From Deltaproteobacteria bacterium (GTDB lineage Bacteria; Desulfobacterota; Desulfuromonadia; Desulfuromonadales; Geopsychrobacteraceae), in the NCBI GenBank assembly GCA_024279255.1, contig JAJRRT010000055.1, positions 1 through 36,153 of the forward strand: DNA of 36,153 nucleotides, read 5' to 3'. The position numbers and the translations under genes are program-made. Position 1 is the stretch's first letter, and the number at the start of each line of letters is the position of its first letter. The notes beneath the pieces were generated by a model. That model ran no database searches and was not told the DNA's origin. It saw nothing but the letters and a program-made list of their open reading frames with translations. Below, piece by piece: positions 24,701 through 31,731 of this stretch.

Positions 24701-24993
24701 CATGCCGCACTGGCATCCTGCGATCCGGCAGCTTCGAAACGTTGATGCCAATCGTTAAGCTTGCGTGGATCGCGCAAAAAGCTGAAATCGCGATGCAAAG
24801 GCTTGCAAAGACGACGCAAGTGACGGCCTAAACGTTGGGTTAATGAGCGACTCGGGTCGTGCTGGTGCAAACGCCGCAGAACAAAACGACGAATTTCTGT
24901 GCCCCAACTTTCTACCAGTTCTTCAATCTGCCCTATTCGCTGCTCTGACAGACTGACGTAGACCGGAGCGCGTGTTTTCCGTATCTGCGGCAT
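21694..24993 (-). CDS. Large double-AAA+ protein with Lon-like (S16) protease domain
   Basis: The 1099-residue protein is unlike ordinary Lon. Residues 1-150 are charged and helical. AAA+ module 1 has Walker A GNSGSGKS (163-170) and the sensor-like IATTDQPELLDPAIYRRF (341-358). AAA+ module 2 has Walker A GPPGSGKT (517-524), Walker B MVFFDEGD (575-582) and TTNRLDILDPALIRSKRL (621-638). After a helical linker, residues 815-1020 resemble the Lon proteolytic domain: GGPSAGFALAINTL with candidate nucleophile Ser921, then VLIGGHRKKTEKVL with Lys970 or Lys971 as candidate dyad lysine. The usual TGE is TGA here. It starts at 24993 with an AAGGGA ribosome binding site, and its gene overlaps the upstream SPFH gene by 71 nt, implying coupled translation. 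A membrane-recruited, ATP-dependent protease is the best guess. Whether it is proteolytically active is open. Confidence 0.88.
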   Translation of the reverse strand: MPQIRKTRAPVYVSLSEQRIGQIEELVESWGTEIRRFVLRRLHQHDPSRSLTQRLGRHLRRLCKPLHRDFSFLRDPRKLNDWHQRFEAAGSQDASAAWNRILTKELDPEDFYYLCYLLERQTIDTFVPSEVRDIFETLYHSFILKKYSEDPKVPRAPLILVIGNSGSGKSATVKQVLEDVFFSSEVKPVIDLKAKREEVLANQPIWRSLEEVDPELAMRIERRTKRSRLRFFSRLPIVRYFFRNRISAALSSLDEEGIKVDYAEITPNDYQTAWAGEPGNYLRKAMGHPRKLVVRHLEEAHSAFGRPDQMSSVKAQQSSLVDTANIIIDEIIHGQRDCIMIATTDQPELLDPAIYRRFVERGLVIDLNEFWEKPHNLRQVVCLELRRKLHPAHPDDPRPEHLDEEDLTQAINKLYPIFRQRSLRITPAYVRRLVSEVISIHGRFNSKCLDDQLLVRDALKSVARNTYGALYKRLVGQMDRSIFWQEYIGGIKNEFSEMANNALFYNVSEEKGVVLTGPPGSGKTFMVRAWLGDNHDVQDISVNLADLNDPMRPLEGMVANLEAVYDIAKMISPAMVFFDEGDAVAPRRSPQGGSPYDKVTNKFLSIIDGESPLNRVFTVLTTNRLDILDPALIRSKRLKVLNVTGHLRDEDSQRIIIKEMGDLPLEDGLDTEEITRQARTLCETPADFAAFAEKVRTLRKTEMEVTDELLRVAELNHEEKVRFVRFNYKILLGLLEGLAPQSALLLKARQGEDALLSRLEEVIERMRRLKEEKNFPISSWHLQNARKQLAASPLRKGKQQLDEFLETELSEEPQVGFVVGVGANDTTGVILPIASSLVYRIHPQKILVTGAVSSTAAGTAELDLAVQMTNQSASEALTLVENYLGSLTPELNLSKILGEFLEGYCLHHQLLSASYNVGGPSAGFALAINTLSVLLQLPVLNDFGITGAPWIKGARKGEVGASVLIGGHRKKTEKVLQYLQRMYMPQQNYIDMEPEVLDAYRAIGKDVIGVRSFSNLVPEVFDFGENHLSQLQTFFKQRRNLACTTLDLDSSPAAKNTLNMTSAKLRAECESILIVRIGKIEKSLKNRSSNYSDLNSLFH

Positions 24994-25984
24994 TGGGTCC
25001 CTTCATCTGTTGTTGCGCAGAGATTTGTGTCGCGGAACGATTGCCCAACTGAGACTGTTGCATGCCTGGCATTGCTGGTAATGGCGGCAGTGTTATCCCG
25101 GTTGCCGAACCACTGTTATTGAGTACGAAGGTGTTCTGTCCCTGTTGGTTTTTTTCGTAGGCGGCGGCCCATTTTTGCTGGTTGAGAAAATTGAAAAGAT
25201 AAGGGTCGCTTTGGCTGGAGAGGCCAAGCGATTGACGCATATCCCGGATTGAATCACGGTAGGCGGCGTAGATTTTACGCGTTCGACTCGCTTCAAGATC
25301 GGCCGCGTAATTTTCTGCTTCGGCAATCAGTTCACGGCGCTTTTTATCCTCACTGGCTGCCGCCAACTTATCCCCGTAGCTGGTTTCGCGCAGGACAAAT
25401 GAGACGACGGTTATGCCATACTTTTCTTCAAGGTTAAGGCCCCCGATATTGAGTGGTCGGTCTTTTAAAGTACGATAAATCTGTTCTTTGATCCGTTCGC
25501 GGTCAGAGATCAGTTCGTTGATCGATTCACTCTGCATCACATCCTTGACCACTCCATCAAAATCGTTCTGGAGCAGAGTTTTCGGTGATCGGTTTTCAAT
25601 CCCCCAGCGCTTCAGATCACGGATGCGATAAGTCATCATCGCACTGGTCCAGAGCGCAACGTTTCCTTTAGACATGATCCTCTGGGCGTTGGCTGAGCTG
25701 CCAAGGTGTAGCTCTTGATTCATCAGCGGAACTTCTAGCTCGATTCGGGTGAAAATTGGCAAGCGGCTATGCCAGCCAACGTCAGTGACGGCGATGCGTT
25801 CTCCGGAGAGTGTCTCAACAATGATCGCGTAGTTGCGGCGGACTTTGTAAATGGTACGACTGGCGTAAACCAAGGCAATGCAACTATAAGAGACAAAGAC
25901 GATGAGAAGAACCAGCAGAGCTCTTTTTAGTAGAGTTTTAAGACGCGCCCGATGGAGCAGGCTCGTCTGGTTATCCTGGTTCAT
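24923..25984 (-). CDS. Membrane-anchored SPFH/Band 7 protein, partner of the AAA/Lon-like protein
   Basis: The 353-residue protein has one N-terminal transmembrane segment (ALLVLLIVFVSYSCIALVYA, about 23-42). An SPFH-type domain follows (RRNYAIIVETLSGERIAV, then GVVKDVMQSESINELISDR), then a charged coiled-coil stretch and a Gln/Asn/Pro-rich, probably disordered C terminus. SPFH proteins form large ring or cage assemblies in membranes and often control proteases, as HflKC does for FtsH. ATG at 25984 has GGGAGG upstream. The long overlap with the AAA/Lon-like gene suggests a joint complex. Topology would place the SPFH domain outside the cytoplasm, which must be reconciled with a cytoplasmic AAA partner. 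Confidence 0.85.
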   Translation of the reverse strand: MNQDNQTSLLHRARLKTLLKRALLVLLIVFVSYSCIALVYASRTIYKVRRNYAIIVETLSGERIAVTDVGWHSRLPIFTRIELEVPLMNQELHLGSSANAQRIMSKGNVALWTSAMMTYRIRDLKRWGIENRSPKTLLQNDFDGVVKDVMQSESINELISDRERIKEQIYRTLKDRPLNIGGLNLEEKYGITVVSFVLRETSYGDKLAAASEDKKRRELIAEAENYAADLEASRTRKIYAAYRDSIRDMRQSLGLSSQSDPYLFNFLNQQKWAAAYEKNQQGQNTFVLNNSGSATGITLPPLPAMPGMQQSQLGNRSATQISAQQQMKGPNAADTENTRSGLRQSVRAANRAD

Positions 25985-26257
25985 GTCGAACCTCCCTGAA
26001 GAAAGGTTGGAAAATTACTTGGATATTTAAATGCTAACACCCTTTTTGTCATTCTGTTTAACGGCCCAACCAGAAACTGTGGAAATTGTATAAAAAGCAG
26101 GGGTTTTTCTCATTTCAGGTGATCTTTTCTCAATTTGGTCGTTTGGTTGGTGAAACTGCACTTATCCGCTGGAGGATTCTTGCAATTGAACTGGGTACCG
26201 CTAAACTTGAAATTAGTGGGGTAATTGGAATCTATTGAAGATGAAACGTAGAAAAAA

Positions 26258-27811
26258 ATGCTAGAACAGCTGCAAAAACTTCAGCAAGCATCAGTTGCGC
26301 TAGCCGCTGCGGTAGAGCCAGAGGCTGCTGAGCGGCTGCTGCTGGAAGAATTGCGTCAGCTTTGTAATGCTGATTTCGCGGTGCTGCTGAAGCCGGTAAC
26401 GACCCAATGTTGGAGCGCAACTCTTTTTCTGTCAGGCCGGGACTTCTCTTCATCAGTACGATCGATGGAGGTCAATTGGGGGGCAGAGAAGAGAAGAGGG
26501 TCATTGAAAACAGTGATTGAGCAGGTCGTCCATACCCCCAAGGTTCTTTGTTGTCATGATCCTGTCCGTGCTGGAGAATTCGATTTTTCTCATCTTCGCG
26601 AGCTTGAAATTGAGCATGGTCAGCAGGTTTGTTCAAGCCTGCTATTGCCGCTTTCTATTCATCAAGGACGCCCCAGGCAGATCGTGGAATTGCTTCGTCT
26701 GAGTAAGGAACAAGGTGGTGGTTTCTCTGTTGAGGAGCAGACACTAGGAGCTGTCTTGTCTCAGCAAGCGTCGTCGGCGATGGCTCGTATGCACAGTCAG
26801 CGAGAGCAAAGCGAACTTTTTGAATCTCTTATTCAGTTGATCGGCAGTGCCATCGACGAAAAATCTCCTTTCGCTGCGGACCATTGCCGGCGAGTTCCGG
26901 TGCTGACGATGATGTTGACTCGTGCCGTTTCGGCAAGTAGAACTGCGGCTTTTAAAACTGTACAGTTTAGTGATGCCGAACTATATGAACTGGAGGTTTC
27001 AGCCTGGCTTCATGATATCGGAAAGCTCATCACACCGATCCATATTTCCGATAAGGCGACAAAACTTGAACGGACTTTTGATCGTTTTGATCTGGTCCGT
27101 ACCCGTTTTGAAATTCTCCGCCGTGATATCGAAATTATACGTTTGCGCGCAGGCGAAAAGTCCGGTGATGTTGAGACCCCAGCCTCGGGGGATGATCTGC
27201 AACAGATGCTCGAAGACTTGCGTTATCTTGCTGATTGTAACCGTGGTCGAAACTCCTTGAGTCAACCGGATACCAATCGAGTTCGTGAAATTTCTGAGCG
27301 TTATTGCTGGATCGATCGTCAAGGTGAAAAGCGACCAGTACTGACTGAAGATGAGGCCGAAAACCTGATGGTCGTGCGAGGGACTCTGACCGAAGAAGAG
27401 CTCGAAATGATCAATCATCATGTGGTTTCGACAATCAATATGCTCGATATGCTCCCCTTCCCCGAAGAGTTAGCCCAGGTCCCTGAAATTGCCGGCTCAC
27501 ATCATGAGAACTATAACGGACAGGGCTTTCCTACAGGGTTGAACGGGGCACAGATGCTGATCCAGGCACGAATCCTGGCTTTTGCTGATCGATTTGAATC
27601 GATCAGTGCCAGGAGTCGTCCGCACAGGAAACACAACAGCCTGAATCGGTCGCTGCAAATTCTTCGCGAAATGGTTGATGATGGTCAGATCGATCCTGAT
27701 CTCTATCGTTTGTTTATAGAAGAAAAGCTTTACGAGGCCTATGCCATCGAATTTTTGAGTCGCGATCAGATCGACCCGGTCGATCGAAAGCTCTTACTTG
27801 AAGGTTTGTAA
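26258..27811 (+). CDS. GAF-like and HD-GYP domain protein with an insertion
   Basis: The 517-residue protein has an N-terminal GAF-like region (about 15-175) and a C-terminal HD-GYP domain of the type that hydrolyses c-di-GMP. HDIGK is at 252-256, HHENYNGQGFP at 415-425 and ILAFADRFESIS at 439-450. The GYP motif reads GFP. Between the HD motif and the helix LTEEELEMINHH (377-388) there are about 105 extra residues (270-375) where typical HD-GYP proteins have about 15. The ATG has only a weak ribosome binding site. It is divergent from the SPFH-AAA/Lon operon. Activity as a phosphodiesterase is likely but unproven. Confidence 0.86.
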   Translation: MLEQLQKLQQASVALAAAVEPEAAERLLLEELRQLCNADFAVLLKPVTTQCWSATLFLSGRDFSSSVRSMEVNWGAEKRRGSLKTVIEQVVHTPKVLCCHDPVRAGEFDFSHLRELEIEHGQQVCSSLLLPLSIHQGRPRQIVELLRLSKEQGGGFSVEEQTLGAVLSQQASSAMARMHSQREQSELFESLIQLIGSAIDEKSPFAADHCRRVPVLTMMLTRAVSASRTAAFKTVQFSDAELYELEVSAWLHDIGKLITPIHISDKATKLERTFDRFDLVRTRFEILRRDIEIIRLRAGEKSGDVETPASGDDLQQMLEDLRYLADCNRGRNSLSQPDTNRVREISERYCWIDRQGEKRPVLTEDEAENLMVVRGTLTEEELEMINHHVVSTINMLDMLPFPEELAQVPEIAGSHHENYNGQGFPTGLNGAQMLIQARILAFADRFESISARSRPHRKHNSLNRSLQILREMVDDGQIDPDLYRLFIEEKLYEAYAIEFLSRDQIDPVDRKLLLEGL

Positions 27812-27855
27812 GGATCGTGCTTGTTCATACCTCGCACCTCACGACTCATGTATGT

Positions 27856-28338
27856 TTATATTCCCACCTCAACGATCGTTGGTTTTAACACCTTGACCAA
27901 GTCAGCCGGATTGATCTCGATCAAAAAACCCCGCTTTCCACCATTGATGTAGATCTGATCAAGGCTAAGGATCGATTTCTCAACATAGACAGGTAAGGCT
28001 TTACGCATCCCGAAAGGGGAGGTGCCACCGGTCTGGTATCCGGTCTGAACCTCAGCGCTCTTGGGTGTACAGGGGGTGACCTGCTTAGCGCTGATCTGAC
28101 GGGCCAGATTTTTCTGGGAGACTTCCATATCGCCATGCATGAGTACGATCAAGCCTGCGTCTTTATCATCTTTCATCACCAGAGTTTTGATGACCTGGTG
28201 TTCATCGACCTGCAACTCTCTCGCGCTGGTTGAGGTCCCGCCACGTTCTTCGTAGCGGTAAGGGCGCGGGATGAAGTCTATCTTGTTCTGGCGTAACTGG
28301 CGGATTGCCTGGGTGACGGGGATCTTTTCCTTGGCCAT
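27856..28338 (-). CDS. ybaK: YbaK/EbsC-family aminoacyl-tRNA deacylase
   Basis: The 160-residue protein fits the YbaK family, which hydrolyses misacylated Cys-tRNA(Pro). Landmarks are VDEHQVIKTLVMKDD, VSQKNLARQISAKQV and the YQTGGTSPFGMRKALPVYV segment with the conserved GGxSPxG. It is single-domain and cytoplasmic. ATG at 28338. It stands alone between the HD-GYP gene and a repeat-bearing intergenic region. Confidence 0.92.
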   Translation of the reverse strand: MAKEKIPVTQAIRQLRQNKIDFIPRPYRYEERGGTSTSARELQVDEHQVIKTLVMKDDKDAGLIVLMHGDMEVSQKNLARQISAKQVTPCTPKSAEVQTGYQTGGTSPFGMRKALPVYVEKSILSLDQIYINGGKRGFLIEINPADLVKVLKPTIVEVGI

Positions 28339-28423
28339 AATTAAATTGTCCTGAAAATCAATGGAGGGTTAGCCATCACCAGAATTAGGCGCTTTTAGGC
28401 GAGATACCAAGAAGGGCAAAGAC

Positions 28424-28551
28424 ATTTTAACGCAGAGGCGGAGAGAAGCAGAGGTAAGAGAAGAACAGCAGTCTCATTGGGTTAAAATCAAAAAAGAGTT
28501 TGTTTTTCTCTGCGGATTCTCTCTCTCAGCGACTCTCCGTTAAAAAAAGAT
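28424..28551. repeat. Intergenic imperfect inverted repeat of the AACGCAGAGG type
   Basis: A segment beginning TTTTAACGCAGAGGCGGAGA near 28424 is mirrored by CTCTGCGGATTCTCTCTC and CTCTCCGTTAAAAAAAG around 28509-28551. Both arms are built of short purine-rich (or pyrimidine-rich) CAGAG-type words. This looks like a repetitive extragenic element of a kind I recall from many bacterial genomes, and could fold into a long hairpin. Copy number cannot be judged from one window. Confidence 0.55.
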
Positions 28552-28589
28552 TTTCCTGGTGTCTTGATGGCAACAAGTTTTTGTCCGGG

Positions 28590-29318
28590 TTACAACCAGC
28601 TAAACGGAATCGCCACAATACTCAGGGCAGTTAACACCACACAGACCCAACCGAGAACCTTGAAGAGATTCTCGGTTTTACGTTGGGCACGGATACTGGT
28701 TGGTATCAACCAGCCGAAGGCAGCTCCGGTCAATAGACCGCCAAGGTGAGCGGCGTTGTCGGCTCCGAGCATCAACCCAAAAACAAAGGCCATCACCGCC
28801 CACTGAAACATGAAGTTACGATGTTGAGTCGCGAGGGATCCACCCATGCGATGGTAGTAGCTGACCGAGAAACCGATCATGCCGAATACTGCGCCAGAAG
28901 CACCAACTACTGGAGACATCGGGTGCCAGACATAACCGGCAATGGTTGCCATAAGACCACAGAGAGTGTAAAGCGTGAAGAGTCGCGGCCAGCCAATCTC
29001 CCCTTCGAGCAGTGGGCCAACCTGATAGAGAACCAGCATGTTAAAACCGATGTGAATCAGACCTCCGTGGGTGTAGGCATAGGTGATACAACGCCACCAT
29101 TGGTCCTGTTGAATCACGAGTGGCCAGTATTGTCCCCCCCAATGGAGGAGGAGTTGAACTGGCGGACTGAAGATTGCTTTCATCTGTAGTCCCAGAATGG
29201 TACCGTGTAATACCATCAGGGTAAAAAGCGCCAGATTGATGTAGATCAGGATCTGTACCAGTGAATGACCACGCAAGGGACTGCGGCGAAAGAATGATTG
29301 TAAGGTAGAGTTTCTCAA
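28590..29318 (-). CDS. Rhomboid-family intramembrane serine protease
   Basis: The 242-residue protein has about six to seven membrane segments and the rhomboid signatures: GGLIHIGFNMLVLY (85-98), VGASGAVFGMIGF with catalytic Ser141, and AAHLGGLLTGAAFGW with catalytic His191. It would cleave transmembrane segments within the inner membrane. The start is a TTG at 29318 with AAAGGA about 8 nt upstream. It is divergent from the two-gene SPFH operon, the two starts being 193 nt apart, so a shared regulatory region is possible. Confidence 0.93.
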   Translation of the reverse strand: MRNSTLQSFFRRSPLRGHSLVQILIYINLALFTLMVLHGTILGLQMKAIFSPPVQLLLHWGGQYWPLVIQQDQWWRCITYAYTHGGLIHIGFNMLVLYQVGPLLEGEIGWPRLFTLYTLCGLMATIAGYVWHPMSPVVGASGAVFGMIGFSVSYYHRMGGSLATQHRNFMFQWAVMAFVFGLMLGADNAAHLGGLLTGAAFGWLIPTSIRAQRKTENLFKVLGWVCVVLTALSIVAIPFSWL

Positions 29319-29511
29319 GTTTTGATCCTTTTATCTTGATGGAGTTTATCCTAGCCTATCCCAGTTTTTAACCATCGGCAATATCTGACTTGATTGATAC
29401 GTGTGACTTGTAATCTGTCGTAGAATCCGGCAGACTCCAACATTCTATTACAATATGGTTTTCTGATCGGTTTTCGGTCTGAGAAGGAATAACTCTTCAC
29501 CAGGAGACAAA

Positions 29512-30618
29512 ATGAACAACGACAATGATTCAAACGTCATCGACATGGAAGAGTTGATGCGTAAGAAAGCACAGATTCAGGCGTCCTTCGGTCGCTTCAA
29601 TCAGATTTTCGGCAAGTTAAAGTTTTTGCCTTTTCTGTTGATTCTGGTGCTGTTGGTTTTCAAGATGGCTTACATCTATGTCGAGCCAAATGAGTACGGC
29701 ATCAAGATTTCGCGTATGGGCTTTAATCGTGGGGTGCAGGAAAAGGTCTACGGACCGGGCTTGCATTTCGTGATCCCTGTGATGCAGGAGATGGAGACCA
29801 TGCCGCGTGACATTCAGGTGCTGGAGCTGACCAACTATCCACGTACCGCTTCGCGAACCGCACGGATTGAGCGCGCCGCCCATATCCAGACCTCGGACGG
29901 CTTCTTTGTCGATGTCGATGTCTCGATCATCTACAAGCTGATCGATCCTTACATGGTCTTTACCACGATCGGGCCTGGTCGCCTGTTCGAGGATAATGGC
30001 ATCATCCCCAAGACTGAACCAGCCTTGAAGGCGACCCTGGGTGAGTTGACCACTGAAGAGTTTTATAACAGTCCGATGCGGGTTGCCAAAACCGAACGTG
30101 CCAAAGAGCTGCTCAACGCCGAACTCAAATCAAAAGGGATCATCGTCGAGCAGGTGCTGGTGCGCTATTTCCGCTACAGCGACGAGATCCAGAAGAATAT
30201 CGAGGAGAAGAAGCTGAAAGATCAGCTGGTTTTCAAGAATCAGGCTGAAGGACGCGCGGCCAAGGAAGAAGCCACGCTGAAGAAGATCATTCAGGAAGGT
30301 ATGGTCACCGTAGCGGTTGAAATGGAGGGTGGTCAGGCCTATGTCACCAAGCGGATCGCTGAGAAGGACCGCTATGTAAGGACCAAGAATGCCGAAGCTG
30401 ATCTTTTGGTTAAACTGGCTGAGGCGAATAAAGTTAAATGGAGGAATGCTGCTCTGCAAGGAGCGGGATCTGATCGCATGGTCGGGTTGAAGATGGCTGA
30501 TGTTTACAAGGGGCTCGAAGTGATCGTGTTGCCGAGTGATGGTAAAAATGGAGTTAATCCGCTTAACCTCGATCGTACCCTGCAGATGTTTGATGTGCGT
30601 CAGGGAGGAACAAAATGA
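29512..30618 (+). CDS. Membrane-anchored SPFH/prohibitin-like protein
   Basis: The 368-residue protein has a hydrophilic N terminus, one transmembrane segment (about 36-57, KFLPFLLILVLLVFKMAYIY) and an SPFH domain beginning VEPNEYGIKISRMGF. It includes GPGLHFVIPVMQEMETMP and SDGFFVDVDVSIIYKLIDP. A helical Lys/Glu/Ala-rich region of about 100 residues follows. This is the HflK/prohibitin arrangement. ATG at 29512 has CCAGGAG upstream. Its stop overlaps the start of the next SPFH gene by 4 nt (ATGA), implying a heteromeric assembly as for HflK-HflC. Targets are unknown. Confidence 0.9.
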   Translation: MNNDNDSNVIDMEELMRKKAQIQASFGRFNQIFGKLKFLPFLLILVLLVFKMAYIYVEPNEYGIKISRMGFNRGVQEKVYGPGLHFVIPVMQEMETMPRDIQVLELTNYPRTASRTARIERAAHIQTSDGFFVDVDVSIIYKLIDPYMVFTTIGPGRLFEDNGIIPKTEPALKATLGELTTEEFYNSPMRVAKTERAKELLNAELKSKGIIVEQVLVRYFRYSDEIQKNIEEKKLKDQLVFKNQAEGRAAKEEATLKKIIQEGMVTVAVEMEGGQAYVTKRIAEKDRYVRTKNAEADLLVKLAEANKVKWRNAALQGAGSDRMVGLKMADVYKGLEVIVLPSDGKNGVNPLNLDRTLQMFDVRQGGTK

Positions 30619-31646
30619 AAAAACTTATTCTGATTCTGATTATTCTGCCAAGTTTTTTCCTCTCCGGTTGCGTGCTCAACAGTACCGGCAAGACCGAGGT
30701 CGGCGTTCGCACCATCAAGTTCTCCCTGTTCGGCGATCAGGGAGTTGAAGACAAGATCTATCCCCCCGGCTCTTCGACCTTCTTCCTGCCGTTTATCAAT
30801 GACTGGCATACCTTCGATACCAAGCTGCAAAACCTCGAGATGACCGCTGAAGTGCGGCGCGGTGACCGTAACTCGAAAGATGACCTGTTGTTCAAGACCA
30901 TCGACGGCAATGACATCAGTCTTGATGTGATTATCGCCTACCGGATCGACCCGAAGATGGCACCCTATATCCTGCAGCATGTCGCTACCAGTGATAAAGA
31001 ATTGCGTGACAAGGTGGTTCGGACCGTCGCACGCAGCAAACCACGTGATATCTTCGGCGAGCTGGCGACCGAAGAGTTCTACGTGACAGATAAGCGTCGC
31101 CAGAAGTCGGAGGAGGCTAAGAATAGCTTGCAAGCTATTCTTGGACCATACGGCATCATTGTCGAGAAGGTGCTGACCAAGGATTACCGTTTCGTTGCCG
31201 AGTACCAGAAGGCGATCGAAGACAAGAAGATTGCCGATCAGATGGTTGAAAAGAATAAATCGGCCCAGCACGCTGCTCTTGAGGAGTATCTTAAGGAGCT
31301 TGAAATGGCCAAGGGTGAGGTCAATAAGGTTGTCGCTGACGCGGATGGTGTATTCGCCAAAGCAAAGATCGAGGCCGATGCTTATTACGAGCAGCAGAAA
31401 TATCTCGCCGAAGCCATCAACGCTGAGGGTAAGGCCGAAGCACAGGGCATCGAGCAAATGAACAAAGCCCTTGCCGGCGCCGGTGGTGAGACCATGGTTA
31501 AGTTGCGGATCGCTGAGGCGCTACAGGGTAAGAAGATCATCCTGCTGCCGATGTCAGAAGGCGGGATGAATCTGAAGACCACCAACATCAACGATCTGAT
31601 CGATGTTATGGGCGTGAAGGCGATGTCTAAACCCATGACGAAGTAA
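30615..31646 (+). CDS. SPFH-domain lipoprotein
   Basis: The 343-residue product opens with a classical lipoprotein signal, MKKLILILIILPSFFLSGC, with Cys19 as the lipidation site, instead of a transmembrane anchor. The mature protein continues as an SPFH domain (VEDKIYPPGSSTFFLPFIN, DGNDISLDVIIAYRIDPKM) and a long Lys/Glu/Ala helical region (about 190-300). The residue after Cys19 is Val rather than Asp, which in model proteobacteria would favour transport to the outer membrane. The gene overlaps the preceding SPFH gene by 4 nt. Lipid anchoring of an SPFH protein is unusual among those I know. A strong hairpin follows the gene. Confidence 0.88.
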   Translation: MKKLILILIILPSFFLSGCVLNSTGKTEVGVRTIKFSLFGDQGVEDKIYPPGSSTFFLPFINDWHTFDTKLQNLEMTAEVRRGDRNSKDDLLFKTIDGNDISLDVIIAYRIDPKMAPYILQHVATSDKELRDKVVRTVARSKPRDIFGELATEEFYVTDKRRQKSEEAKNSLQAILGPYGIIVEKVLTKDYRFVAEYQKAIEDKKIADQMVEKNKSAQHAALEEYLKELEMAKGEVNKVVADADGVFAKAKIEADAYYEQQKYLAEAINAEGKAEAQGIEQMNKALAGAGGETMVKLRIAEALQGKKIILLPMSEGGMNLKTTNINDLIDVMGVKAMSKPMTK

Positions 31647-31662
31647 ATTTCTGTAGTAATTG

Positions 31663-31710
31663 AACAACAAATGGCCCTGCCGAATATCGTCGGTGGGGCC
31701 ATTGTTGTTT
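31663..31710. terminator. Strong bidirectional hairpin between convergent genes
   Basis: AACAACAAATGGCCC (31663-31677) pairs with GGGCCATTGTTGTT (31696-31709), with one bulged A. It encloses an inner CCGA/TCGG helix. It lies between the SPFH lipoprotein gene and the convergent methyltransferase gene and can serve both directions, as the T- and A-rich bases are at the stem base. Confidence 0.75.
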
Positions 31711-31731
31711 GTGGAGTCTAGGATATTGTCC

